From contig NZ_JALKCV010000004.1 of assembly GCF_023634065.1 (NCBI RefSeq), positions 124,001 to 188,000 on the forward strand: DNA of 64,000 bases. Reading direction: 5' to 3'. The position numbers and the translations under genes were made by a program. The DNA comes from Microbulbifer litoralis. GTDB lineage: Bacteria; Pseudomonadota; Gammaproteobacteria; Pseudomonadales; Cellvibrionaceae. Below, piece by piece: positions 47,065 to 56,059 of this stretch; the stretch's first letter is position 1; each line of letters opens with the position of its first letter. Under the pieces are notes generated by a model. That model saw only the letters and a list, made by a program, of their open reading frames with translations. It did not search any database and was not told the origin of the DNA.

Positions 47065-49200
47065 ATGAGTATAAAGTTTCGCAATCTGACCATTGCGGCG
47101 CTGACTCTGCTGTCTGCACAGTCAGCGTTGGCAGCCGAAGATCCCTACCTGTGGCTCGAGAATGTCGAAGGCGAGAAAGCCATTGAATGGGTCAAGAAGC
47201 AGAATGCCCAAACCCAGGCCCACCTGGCTGAGAGCAAACTGTACCAATCCCTCTACAGCGATGCCCTGGCCGCGCTGAATGCGGAGGATCGCCTGCCGGA
47301 ACTCACCCGCAAAGGCGACTGGCTGTACGAGAACCACCACAGCGAGGATCACCCGCGCGGCCTCTACCGCCGCATCGAGGTGGACGACTTCAATCGCGGC
47401 AGCGACGACTGGGAGACGGTATTGGACGTCGATGCCCTGTCCGTGGAGGAAGGCAAGAAATGGGTCTTCAAGGGCATGACCTGCCAGGACGATGCCCAGA
47501 CCCGCTGTCTGCTGGCACTGTCCGAAGGCGGTGGCGACGCGGTGGAGTTGCGCGAGTTCAATGCCAAGCGCCGCAGGACCGTGATCGGCGGTTTCTATTC
47601 GCCGATCGCCAAACAATCTGCCGTGTGGGTGGACGCCGACACAGTGCTGCTGGCCAGCGCCAAGGGCGACAAGGCGGCGACCGACTCCGGTTACGCCCGC
47701 ACTACCAGGCTCTGGCACCGCAGCCAGCCGTTGGAAGATGCCAAGATCGTCAAGCAAGTGGCGACGGATTCCGTCTGGCTGCGCCCGGTCGAAGTCGGCT
47801 CCGGGGATGAGCGCGCACTGCTGCTGAGCGAGGCGCTGGATTTCTGGCACAGCCGCACTTCCGTCTATCGCAACGGCGAGGTGCTGCCGCTGGACCTGCC
47901 CGAAAGCGCGGTGATCTATGGCGCGCAGGGCGATTCGCTGGTGGTCAAGTTGAACAAGGACTGGAAAACCGGCGACAGGACCTGGCCACTGGGCAGCCTG
48001 GTGCTGGTATCCCTGGATTCACTGGTCGCGGGCGATCCCCGGATTTCCAACCTGGTCACCCCAAGCAAAACCGAAGTGGTCAATTCGGTGGCGGTCTCCG
48101 AAGCCGGCGTGCTGGTGACCATGCTGGACGACGTCAAGGGCCGGGCCTATTTCTACACCCGCGGCGAACAGGGCTTTACCCGTACCCCGATTCCCTTCCC
48201 GGACAACGGCCAACTGGCGATTGCGACCTACGACGACACCACCGGCAATGCTTACTTGCGCTGGGAAAACTTTGTCACGCCGCCGACGCTGTACCACTAC
48301 GATGCGGAGGCCGGCAAACTGGATCGAATCCTGGTGCAGTCACCGACCTTCGACGGCAGCAAGTTCAAGATCGAGCAGTACTTCGCAAAATCCGCCGACG
48401 GCACCAAGGTGCCCTACTTTGCAGTCATGGCAAAGGATATCGAGTTTGACGGCAACAACCCGACCCACATGTTTTCCTACGGCGGTTTCCGCAACGCGCT
48501 GCTGCCGTCCTACTCCGGCTCCTACGAGACATTGAACGGCGCCTACGGCAAGCTGTGGCTGGAGCGCGGCGGTGTCTTCGTGCTGGCGAATATCCGCGGC
48601 GGTAGCGAGTACGGCCCGGCCTGGCACGCGGCGGCGCTGCGCGAGAAACGGGTAAAATCCTTCGAGGACTTCGCCGCGGTGGCGGAAGACCTGATCGCAC
48701 GCAAGATCACCAACCCGCACCGCCTCAGCATTGAGGGCCGCAGCAACGGCGGCCTGCTCGTCGGCGCGAGCATGACGCGCCGCCCGGATCTGTTCAATGC
48801 AGTGATCTGCGGCGTGCCGCTGCTGGATATGAAGCGTTACAACAAGCTGCTGGCCGGCGCCTCCTGGATGGGTGAATACGGCAACCCGGACACGGAGGAC
48901 TGGCGCTTTATCAAGGAGTACTCGCCCTACCAGAACCTGGAGAAAGGCACCGATTACCCGGCGATTTTCTTCTTCACCTCCACCCGCGACGACCGCGTCC
49001 ACCCGGGCCACGCGCGCAAGATGGCGGCGAAGATGGAAGCCATGAACCAGCGTGTGGATTACTACGAGAACCTCGAGGGCGGCCACAAGGGCAGCGCCAC
49101 CAACGAGCAGCTGGCACACCGTGTGGCGCTGATGTATGCGCACTTGTGGGCGTCGCTGGACAACCAACAGTCCGGGGCGACAAGCGCCGCCGGGCAATAA
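47065..49200 (+). CDS. Prolyl oligopeptidase family serine peptidase (S9A)
   Basis: The 711-residue protein has a signal peptide (MSIKFRNLTIAALTLLSAQSALA), so it is periplasmic or secreted. Residues about 70-420 form the seven-bladed beta-propeller and the rest the alpha/beta-hydrolase domain. The catalytic triad is S560 (EGRSNGGLL), D642/643 (TRDDRVHP) and H674 (EGGHKGS). DPYLWLENVEG at the N-terminus and the GGFRNALLPSYS segment are typical of the family. Such enzymes cut short proline-containing peptides. It is a single-gene unit. Confidence 0.95.
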   Translation: MSIKFRNLTIAALTLLSAQSALAAEDPYLWLENVEGEKAIEWVKKQNAQTQAHLAESKLYQSLYSDALAALNAEDRLPELTRKGDWLYENHHSEDHPRGLYRRIEVDDFNRGSDDWETVLDVDALSVEEGKKWVFKGMTCQDDAQTRCLLALSEGGGDAVELREFNAKRRRTVIGGFYSPIAKQSAVWVDADTVLLASAKGDKAATDSGYARTTRLWHRSQPLEDAKIVKQVATDSVWLRPVEVGSGDERALLLSEALDFWHSRTSVYRNGEVLPLDLPESAVIYGAQGDSLVVKLNKDWKTGDRTWPLGSLVLVSLDSLVAGDPRISNLVTPSKTEVVNSVAVSEAGVLVTMLDDVKGRAYFYTRGEQGFTRTPIPFPDNGQLAIATYDDTTGNAYLRWENFVTPPTLYHYDAEAGKLDRILVQSPTFDGSKFKIEQYFAKSADGTKVPYFAVMAKDIEFDGNNPTHMFSYGGFRNALLPSYSGSYETLNGAYGKLWLERGGVFVLANIRGGSEYGPAWHAAALREKRVKSFEDFAAVAEDLIARKITNPHRLSIEGRSNGGLLVGASMTRRPDLFNAVICGVPLLDMKRYNKLLAGASWMGEYGNPDTEDWRFIKEYSPYQNLEKGTDYPAIFFFTSTRDDRVHPGHARKMAAKMEAMNQRVDYYENLEGGHKGSATNEQLAHRVALMYAHLWASLDNQQSGATSAAGQ

Positions 49201-49398
49201 GCTTCCCTCCAACTTCTGCCCGGCCCGGGCGTGTCGCGTCTGTCGTTCGCGATGTCCCCGGGCCAGGTTTCCCCCATTTTCCTCCCGGTTCACTCGCAGA
49301 CGGCAAAAGAACGCGGTCGGCGCAATAATCAAACACCTGCTAATGGCATCCGCCTCTTCAGGGTTGCATCAGGGGAGGTACAGGAATGTCCGGATCAA

Positions 49399-49914
49399 CT
49401 AACCGGTTTCCGCCAACGATGCTTTATAGGCCGCAATAGCCGGCTCGAGCGCCGCCAGCCGTTCCAGGCTCTCGCGGCGCCAGATATCCTCCCGTTCATA
49501 AAACACCGGGTAGGCCGGCATCGAGCCGGGAATCTCCACCCAGGGCTGTTTGGAACCGGTATAGATATGGACATCCGGCGGCAACCGTCCGGGATCGTCC
49601 AAGGTCCCGACCCGTACAAACTTCGTCAGGTGTCCACTGCCGGCATAATGGCTCCAGACCGCCACCAGGCATTTGGGGCAACGGGCGATGCGCTGCCCAC
49701 GGCCACTCTCGGAAGGCGTCTGGAACAGTTGCGGTTCGCCGTTGAGGTTGGTCACCCGATCGGATTCGATCATCGCGTTGATCACAAAGGCGGTGCCGGT
49801 TTCCCGCTGACACCATCTGCAGTGGCAGCAGTGTACGACCAGCGGCGCGGTATTCATTCGGTAGCGGAGGTGGCCACAGCCACAACCGCCTTCCAGGGGA
49901 TAATTCGCAGTCAT
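49399..49914 (-). CDS. GFA-family (glutathione-dependent formaldehyde-activating-like) zinc protein
   Basis: With the ATG at 49914 the protein has 171 residues and begins MTANYPLEGGCGCGHLRY; an in-frame ATG farther upstream adds 29 residues not found in the family. Zinc-binding cysteines are arranged as in the GFA/CENP-V fold: GCGCG, CHCRWCQRETG and CPKC. Family members include Gfa, whose enzymatic role is debated. The function here is unknown. It is convergent with the peptidase gene and has no obvious operon partner. Confidence 0.88.
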   Translation of the reverse strand: MTANYPLEGGCGCGHLRYRMNTAPLVVHCCHCRWCQRETGTAFVINAMIESDRVTNLNGEPQLFQTPSESGRGQRIARCPKCLVAVWSHYAGSGHLTKFVRVGTLDDPGRLPPDVHIYTGSKQPWVEIPGSMPAYPVFYEREDIWRRESLERLAALEPAIAAYKASLAETG

Positions 49915-50203
49915 TATTGTTGACTCCTCGATCATTTCGCGGAAAGAGTCCTCAGCAGTTACAGCAGCTTTCGAGGGTAGGCTCCTGTCACCGGAAGTCA
50001 ACGGGCGAACGAACCGGTACGCGTATCACACGATAAAGAAGGCAGCCGAAACAATGGCTTTTCGCTCCATATTGATGTACACGCAAGACGGGAGACAGGA
50101 CGGATTGACCAGATGGGGTAATTTCAACACGGCTTCGTTGTATCCGGAAGTTGCCCGGCGTACAGTTGGCGGACAACCTCAACATGAAACAGGAAGTGCC
50201 AAA

Positions 50204-50353
50204 GTGACACTGCATCTCGAGCTGCTCCCCATCCTCGCCATCATCGCCGGCATAGCGATACTGATCAAGCCGCGGCTATTGAACTATATCGTCGCCTTTT
50301 ACCTGATCGCGATCGGCCTGATCCAGATATTCAATATCAATATCCAGCTCTGA
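50204..50353 (+). CDS. DUF3096 small membrane protein
   Basis: A GTG start at 50204, with AGGAAG seven bases upstream, gives a 49-residue protein consisting of two membrane helices (LLPILAIIAGIAILI and LNYIVAFYLIAIGLIQIFNI) around a conserved KPRLLNY turn. This is the DUF3096 pattern, a small inner-membrane protein of unknown role. Longer in-frame starts upstream (from 50054) add sequence unlike the family. Confidence 0.75.
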   Translation: MTLHLELLPILAIIAGIAILIKPRLLNYIVAFYLIAIGLIQIFNINIQL

Positions 50354-50370
50354 CCGCAGCGGCACGGCGC

Positions 50371-51117
50371 TCAATCGGATTCACGCTCGGCGTCCTGTCG
50401 CTTGGCCTGCTTGTGCTGGTCCTCACTGACACCCCGCTTCCAGTAGCTGGAAATATAGCGGTGCCGGTTGGACACGGTGCGCTCCTCGCGGAAGTACTGG
50501 CGCAGCAGCTGCATTTCCTGAAACTCGCTGGCGCACCATATTGACGGCTGCCCGTCGGGCCAGGGCAGGCCACTGATATGCGCGCGAATTGACGATTCCC
50601 CCTCCGCCGGCTGCGGCTCCACAATCCAGTGGATCTCCACTCCGGCCGGATGCTTCAGCGGCTGGATATCCGCTTCGTCCACCACCGTCAGCACGGCGTG
50701 GCCGCGGGCACTCTCCGGCAGCATCTCCAGGTTCACACTGATGGCCGGCAGCGCGGTCATATCCCCTGCCAGTAGAAACCAGTCCGCCTCCGGATTGATC
50801 AGCTTGCGGGCCCCGGGCCCGCCCACCATGATCCTGTCTCCCGGTTGCGCGCCCTGTGCCCAGGAAGAAGCGGGGCCGGCGTGATCGTGGATCACGAAGT
50901 CGATATCGATTTCATCCGCCCGTTGGTGGCGAATGGTGTAGGTGCGCATCAGCGGGCGCGCATCCCCGCCCTGCCGGAACAGGAGCTTGACGTAGGCGCT
51001 CTCCTGGTCGGGCGGGAAATCGTTCATTCCCGTTCCGCCGAGGGTTATCCGCAGCATATGCGGTGTCACGTAATCGGACCTGATGACTTCCATCAGTCTT
51101 GCGGGCGGTCTTGCCAT
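50371..51117 (-). CDS. Siderophore-interacting protein (ferric-siderophore reductase)
   Basis: The 248-residue protein belongs to the SIP/ViuB family. The FAD-binding barrel has the MRTYTIRHQRADEIDIDFVIHD-type signature (RxYTxR, DFVxH), followed by GPASSWAQGAQPGDRIMVGGPG. The C-terminal domain contains WFLLAGDMTALPAI and a conserved YWKRG near the end. Such proteins use NAD(P)H and FAD to reduce ferric siderophores and release iron in the cytoplasm. Two near-identical palindromes upstream (51201-51243) suggest a dedicated repressor. No regulator gene is adjacent. Confidence 0.9.
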   Translation of the reverse strand: MARPPARLMEVIRSDYVTPHMLRITLGGTGMNDFPPDQESAYVKLLFRQGGDARPLMRTYTIRHQRADEIDIDFVIHDHAGPASSWAQGAQPGDRIMVGGPGARKLINPEADWFLLAGDMTALPAISVNLEMLPESARGHAVLTVVDEADIQPLKHPAGVEIHWIVEPQPAEGESSIRAHISGLPWPDGQPSIWCASEFQEMQLLRQYFREERTVSNRHRYISSYWKRGVSEDQHKQAKRQDAERESD

Positions 51118-51200
51118 GGTATCTCCCCTTTTGTCGATCCTTTCTGTTTTCCGGTCCGGCCTGTTTGCCGATCCGACGTCCGGTCGCGCGGGACCAGATA

Positions 51201-51243
51201 GTTGACATGATCAACAATACGCCCAATGGTTGACCTCGTCAAC
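51201..51243. promoter_or_regulatory. Tandem operator pair GTTGACNTNRTCAAC
   Basis: Two 15-bp palindromes, GTTGACATGATCAAC (51201-51215) and GTTGACCTCGTCAAC (51229-51243), have the same arms and lie 28 bp apart, start to start. They are between the divergent siderophore-reductase and hrpB genes, about 85 and 112 bp from the reductase start. The regulator is unknown; PadR, TetR or MarR types are possible. Confidence 0.65.
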
Positions 51244-51301
51244 CAAATGGACAACGGATTGCGCGAGCGGATCGACGCCGTCACCCGCCGGCCCAAACCG
51301 G

Positions 51302-51307
51302 TATAAT
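51302..51307 (+). promoter_or_regulatory. -10 element immediately before hrpB
   Basis: A perfect TATAAT lies seven bases upstream of the hrpB ATG, which would place transcription start at or next to the A of the start codon. No good -35 box is seen at the expected spacing, so this is tentative. Confidence 0.3.
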
Positions 51308-51313
51308 CCCACC

Positions 51314-53869
51314 ATGCCTGATTTACCCATTCAAACCGCCCTGCCCGGGCTCCTCTCGGCCCTGGCGCAACACAGCAATGTCGTTCTGCAGGCCCCGCCC
51401 GGTGCCGGCAAGACCACCGCCGTGCCGCTGGCGCTGCTTGAATGCGACTGGCTCGGGAAGCGGAATATTATTGTGCTGGAGCCGCGCCGGCTGGCCGCGC
51501 GCAGTGCCGCGTCGCGGATGGCGGAACTGCTGGGCGAACCCGTCGGCGAGACGGTGGGTTACCAGATTCGCGCCGAGCGCAGGGCGGGCGCCCGCACCCG
51601 CATCCTGGTGGTGACCGAGGGCATCCTGACACGGCTGCTGCAGTCCGATCCGGAGCTGGCCGGGACCGCACTGGTAATCTTCGACGAATTCCACGAGCGC
51701 AATTTGCAGGGCGACCTGTCGCTGGCGCTGTGCCTGGAATCCCAGGAGTGCCTGCGCGACGATCTCAGGCTGCTGGTGATGTCCGCCACCCTGGAGACGG
51801 AAGGTGTGGCCGAACTGCTGGGCGGCGCACCGGTGGTCACTAGCGAGGGGCGCAGCTATCCGGTGCATGTGCACTACCTGCCGCGGCAACGCATCCCCGA
51901 CGACACCCGGCAACTGCCGGGCGCAATGGCCCGCGAGATCGCCGCCTGGATGGATGAACACGCGGGCAGCCTGTTGGCTTTCCTGCCCGGCGTCGGCGAG
52001 ATCAGGCGGGTCGAAACATTGCTGCGGGATAAACTCTCCGGCCGCGACGAAATCCTGCTGGCACCGCTGTACGGCGACCTGGACAAACAACAGCAGGATG
52101 CCGCCATCGCCCCCGCCCCACCGGGCAAACGCAAGATCGTGCTGGCCACCAACGTGGCCGAGACCAGCCTGACCATCGAGGGGATTTCCACGGTGGTGGA
52201 CTCGGGCCTGATGCGCGAGTCCCGCTTCGATCCCAACACCGGCATGAATCGACTGGTGACCACCCGTATCTCGCGGGCCTCCGCCACCCAGCGCTGCGGC
52301 CGCGCCGGGCGCCTGAGCGAGGGCCACTGCCTGCGGCTGTGGAGCGAATCGCAACAACAGGCCCTGGCCGCAAAGAACACCCCGGAAATCCTGTCGAGCG
52401 ACCTGGCGCCACTGATGCTGGAACTGGCCCAGTGGGGTGTGCGCGAACCCGAAGAGCTGCGTTGGATGGACCTGCCGCCGCCGGGCCCGGTGGCACAGGC
52501 ACAGGACCTGCTGCAGCGGCTCGGCGCCCTCGACGGCGAGCGGCGCATTACCGAACACGGCGCGGCGATGCTGGCACTCGGCACCCACCCGCGTCTGGCA
52601 CATATGATGCTCCACAGCCTCGACCTGGGGCTGGCCGAAGAGGCCTGCCTGCTGGCCGCACTGCTGTCCGAACGCGATCTGTTCCGCGGCGAAGCGCGCT
52701 GGGACCGGGATATCCAGAAACGCGCGGACCTGCTGCAGGGCAAGGGCGGGAATCCCGCGGTGGACCGCGGCGCCGTGCATCGCATTCGCCGGCAGGCCGG
52801 AAGCTGGCACCGGCAACTGGAGAAGATCCGCCCGGGCGCTGCACCGGTGAACGATAACGATGCACTGATCGATTCCTCCGATCGCACCGGTGTGCTGCTC
52901 GGCCTCGCCTACCCGGACCGTATCGCCAAGAGCCGGCGCGACCGCGGGCGCCGCTTCCTGCTGGCCAACGGACGCGGGGCCCACTTCTCACACGACGACG
53001 AACTGGCCCTGGCAGACTACCTGGTAATTGCCGAACTGGACGGCCAGGGCCGCGACGCGCGCATTCAACTGGCCGCGCGCATTTCCGAGCGCGCGCTGCG
53101 CGACTTTTTTTCCGCACAGATCGAGCGCGGGGAATCCGTGCGCTGGGATGACAGTGCCGGCCGCGCCGTTGCCAGCGAGCGCACCTGCCTCGGCCGCCTG
53201 GTGCTCGACGAACAGCCGGCCCGGAATATTTCGCCGGAACTGCTCAGCCGCGCGCTGCTGGATGCGATCCGGCAAAAGGGATTGCAACTGCTGCCCTGGA
53301 ACCGGGAGGCGGAGGACCTGCGCGCGCGGGTCGCATTCCTGCGCCGCAACGCGGACCATTTCCCGGCGCCGGCCCAACTGCCGGACTGGAGCGACGCGGC
53401 GCTGCTCGACACACAGGAAGACTGGCTGCTGCCGCACCTGAACGGCGCCAGCCGACTCGACCAGTTGAAACAGCTCAACCTGCACTCGATCCTGCTGGCC
53501 CAGTTGGACTGGCTGACCCGACAACAGCTGGACGAACTGGCGCCGAGCCATATCCGGGTGCCCAGCGGCTCGCGTGTCCGTATCGACTACGCCGCGGAAG
53601 AACCGGTGCTCGCGGTGCGCCTGCAGGAGATGTTCGGGCAACCCCAGACCCCGGCAATCGTGAAGGGGCGCTACCCGCTGATGATTCACCTGCTCTCCCC
53701 CGCCCGCCGACCAGTCCAGGTCACCCGCGACCTGGCCAGCTTCTGGGCCAATACCTATGCGGAAGTAAAGAAGGAACTGCGGATCAAATACCAGAAACAC
53801 TACTGGCCGGACGATCCATTGACGGCACAGGCAACGAGCAAGACCAGGAAACGGATGGAAAATCCCTGA
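51314..53869 (+). CDS. hrpB: ATP-dependent RNA helicase HrpB
   Basis: Starting at ATG 51314 gives 851 residues, the usual HrpB length. DEAH-box helicase motifs are in order: Walker A QAPPGAGKTTAVPL (about 30-40), EPRRLAARSAA, VVTEGILTRLL, DEFHERN (motif II, DEFH), MSATLE, then in domain 2 VLATNVAETSLTIEGI and QRCGRAGRL. The C-terminal HrpB-specific domain includes LLGLAYPDRIAKSR and ends near LRIKYQKHYWPDDPL. The cellular role of HrpB is not well defined. It is a single-gene unit, divergent from the siderophore reductase. Confidence 0.95.
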   Translation: MPDLPIQTALPGLLSALAQHSNVVLQAPPGAGKTTAVPLALLECDWLGKRNIIVLEPRRLAARSAASRMAELLGEPVGETVGYQIRAERRAGARTRILVVTEGILTRLLQSDPELAGTALVIFDEFHERNLQGDLSLALCLESQECLRDDLRLLVMSATLETEGVAELLGGAPVVTSEGRSYPVHVHYLPRQRIPDDTRQLPGAMAREIAAWMDEHAGSLLAFLPGVGEIRRVETLLRDKLSGRDEILLAPLYGDLDKQQQDAAIAPAPPGKRKIVLATNVAETSLTIEGISTVVDSGLMRESRFDPNTGMNRLVTTRISRASATQRCGRAGRLSEGHCLRLWSESQQQALAAKNTPEILSSDLAPLMLELAQWGVREPEELRWMDLPPPGPVAQAQDLLQRLGALDGERRITEHGAAMLALGTHPRLAHMMLHSLDLGLAEEACLLAALLSERDLFRGEARWDRDIQKRADLLQGKGGNPAVDRGAVHRIRRQAGSWHRQLEKIRPGAAPVNDNDALIDSSDRTGVLLGLAYPDRIAKSRRDRGRRFLLANGRGAHFSHDDELALADYLVIAELDGQGRDARIQLAARISERALRDFFSAQIERGESVRWDDSAGRAVASERTCLGRLVLDEQPARNISPELLSRALLDAIRQKGLQLLPWNREAEDLRARVAFLRRNADHFPAPAQLPDWSDAALLDTQEDWLLPHLNGASRLDQLKQLNLHSILLAQLDWLTRQQLDELAPSHIRVPSGSRVRIDYAAEEPVLAVRLQEMFGQPQTPAIVKGRYPLMIHLLSPARRPVQVTRDLASFWANTYAEVKKELRIKYQKHYWPDDPLTAQATSKTRKRMENP

Positions 53870-54307
53870 TATCGATCGCAGGGATGGAGGTACTATCGAG
53901 CTGGCAGCTGGTGTACTGTTTTGAAGATTTTGATGACTGGCAGGGCGTAGCCCGGATGGAGGCGCGCAGCGCCGGAATCCGGGATTATCGTGCCGGGCCA
54001 CACCCTGTCCCGGATTCCGCTGCGCTCCATCCGGGCTACGCCTGTCAATCCGGAAGGTGGGCTTTGGTCAAAATAATTTTGAAATAACCAACAAAGTATC
54101 GTTGCAGTGATCCTGGTTAAAATAATTCGAATTCTGCACAAACAGAAAAGTTCCCCGCCAAATAACTTCTATCTCGAGTACCACTTTCCAATTCCACCCT
54201 GTTGTGGGTCGCCGCCGGGCGGCTTGCCGGTCGACAATCAGGGGTGAAATCCGCTTCGGAAGTTTGCAGGCGAGCATCCCAACAATAACGACACGGGGAA
54301 AGCGAAG
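53870..54307. other. Intergenic region between hrpB and the thaumatin-like gene
   Basis: This 438-bp region has no supported gene. It holds the inverted repeat at 53944-54042 and, after it, an AT-rich part with two similar AAAATAATT segments (about 54068 and 54118). The promoter of the thaumatin-like gene should lie here but I could not define it. Confidence 0.5.
53944..54042. repeat. Inverted repeat with GGCGTAGCCCGGATGGAG arms
   Basis: The left arm (from 53944) GGCGTAGCCCGGATGGAG...GGAATCCGGGA and the right arm (to 54042) TCCCGGATTCC...CTCCATCCGGGCTACGCC are inverted copies of an element family common in gammaproteobacterial genomes. The centre is about 22 bp. It may form a strong hairpin at the end of the hrpB transcript. 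Confidence 0.75.
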
Positions 54308-55867
54308 ATGAAACTTCTATCCACCCTGCTGCTGTCCACAGCCGCCGGCCTGGTTTCCACGCATGGGTTGGCAGTGGACTGCAGTGGCATGCCCGGCTAC
54401 AGCGCCGGAACCAGTTACGCCCAGGACCAGGATGTGCAGAACAACGGCGAGGCCTATAACTGCGATATTCCCGGCTGGTGTTCTTCCACCGCGGCCTGGG
54501 CCTACGAGCCGGGCGCCGGCAGCGCCTGGGCCCAGGCCTGGACGGCGCTGGGGAATTGCGACGGCAGCAGCTCTTCCGGCGGATCCTCTTCCGGGGGCGG
54601 CGCCGGTGGCAGCGGCGACTACGGCGTGGAAGCCTACGGCTCCGCCGCCGCCCTTTTCTATGTCGAGACCGCGGACTGGGCGGATATCCACTACATCCTC
54701 AACACCCAGGGCCAGCAGAACTTCCGCATGTACACGGCCAACGGCCGCCAGGAGTGGCAGCTCGACGGGCTCGCCAACGGCGACCAGGTGCAGTATTCCT
54801 TCACCTACAACACGCCGCAGGGCGCCGTGGACACCCCCTGGCAGACCTATACCCACACCGGGGGCGGCGGCAGTTCCAGCAGTAGCAGCAGCTCCGGCGG
54901 CTCATCGGGCGGCGGCAGCTTCGATCCCGGCAACCCGTCCGCGGGCGGCAGCCATCCGCGCCTCACCATTCACAATGCCTGCCCGAGCGAGACCATGTGG
55001 GTTCACTGGCTGACGGTTCCCGATTTCCAGGGCGGCGTGCTGAACGCGCCCAATCACACCGCCGTGGCCAGCGGCCAGTCGATCAGCTACAACATTCCCG
55101 ACAAGGGGCTGGCGGCGATGCGCTTCTGGCCGGCGTTCGGTTGCGACGGCGGCGGCATGAACTGCCGCATCGGCGCCAGTGGCGGCCCGCAGGAATTCGG
55201 CTTCACCTGCCCGCCCGAGGGCTGCGCGCCGCCGATCGATTCCAAGTTCGAGGCCACCTTTGGCTGCATCACCGGCATCGGCGAGTCACAGTGCCAGACC
55301 AATCCCTCCGGCGGCGGCGCACTGGGGCGATCCGACTGGTGGAACTCCAGTGCCGTGGACGGTTTTACCGCACCGATCAAAGTCGAGGTCAACGGCTACT
55401 GCCCGGAGGGGCCGGTGACCTCCGGGCCCTTCGCCGGCCCCGGCGGCCCCACCGACGGCACCATCGACTGTTCCGGCCTGCGCCTGGGCGACTGCCCGCG
55501 CAACGTGGACCTGAGCACCGACGGCCTCTTCCCGCACCTGTCCAATATGGACCTGCTGGCCAGCAATCCACAGACGGGCGCGGCCGGCGGCTGCTATTCC
55601 CCGGCGGGCAAGCTGACCTACGGCAACTGGGGCAACACGCCCACCTACGCGCCGGACGCGCCCGAGGCACAGATGTACACCTGCCCCACGCCTCCGGTCA
55701 GTGAGCCCGAGTGCCGCGCCGGCCCGGCCGACGGCAGCGCCTACCGCAACTACATCCACTCGGTGTGCGAGACCTACGCCTATGCCTACGACGACGGCTT
55801 CGGCCTGTCGAGCTGCCCGGCCTCCACACTGACCAGCTACGAGGTGACTTTTTACTGCCCGGAGTAA
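54308..55867 (+). CDS. Secreted thaumatin-like protein with chitin- and beta-1,3-glucan-binding modules
   Basis: The 519-residue protein has a signal peptide (cleavage near GLA-V). Residues about 23-84 form a CBM5/12-type chitin-binding module (WCSSTAAWAYEPGAG...W). Residues about 103-185 form a CBM56-like beta-1,3-glucan-binding module (YVETADWADIHYILN, GQQNFRMY, DTPWQTYTH). Gly/Ser linkers separate them. From about 216 to the end is a thaumatin fold: LTIHNACPSETMW, VDGFTAPIKVEVN, YAYAYDDGFGLSSCP and VTFYCPE, with many paired cysteines. Thaumatin-like proteins can be beta-1,3-glucanases (GH152) or antifungal. The binding modules indicate fungal or algal wall targets. Confidence 0.88.
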   Translation: MKLLSTLLLSTAAGLVSTHGLAVDCSGMPGYSAGTSYAQDQDVQNNGEAYNCDIPGWCSSTAAWAYEPGAGSAWAQAWTALGNCDGSSSSGGSSSGGGAGGSGDYGVEAYGSAAALFYVETADWADIHYILNTQGQQNFRMYTANGRQEWQLDGLANGDQVQYSFTYNTPQGAVDTPWQTYTHTGGGGSSSSSSSSGGSSGGGSFDPGNPSAGGSHPRLTIHNACPSETMWVHWLTVPDFQGGVLNAPNHTAVASGQSISYNIPDKGLAAMRFWPAFGCDGGGMNCRIGASGGPQEFGFTCPPEGCAPPIDSKFEATFGCITGIGESQCQTNPSGGGALGRSDWWNSSAVDGFTAPIKVEVNGYCPEGPVTSGPFAGPGGPTDGTIDCSGLRLGDCPRNVDLSTDGLFPHLSNMDLLASNPQTGAAGGCYSPAGKLTYGNWGNTPTYAPDAPEAQMYTCPTPPVSEPECRAGPADGSAYRNYIHSVCETYAYAYDDGFGLSSCPASTLTSYEVTFYCPE

Positions 55868-56059
55868 TCCGAACACCTTCAGGCACTCGCAACAGTGCAA
55901 CCCGGGGCCGGTGCACCAATCCCTGCAAGCGCCGGCCCCGGGGAGATTTGCGGGCGGGGAAGACCGCTCCCTGCCCGTCCATCCAACCCACTTGAATTTC
56001 GAGCCCAAAAAGGCCGAAACTGGCGCCCTGAATCCGGAATGCTCCCACGGAAGAGTGCC

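Noticed and set aside
46763..47068. 101-codon frame between the lipase-like gene and the peptidase
   Set aside because: It mostly overlaps the lipase-like gene end in another frame and has no start signal or family features.
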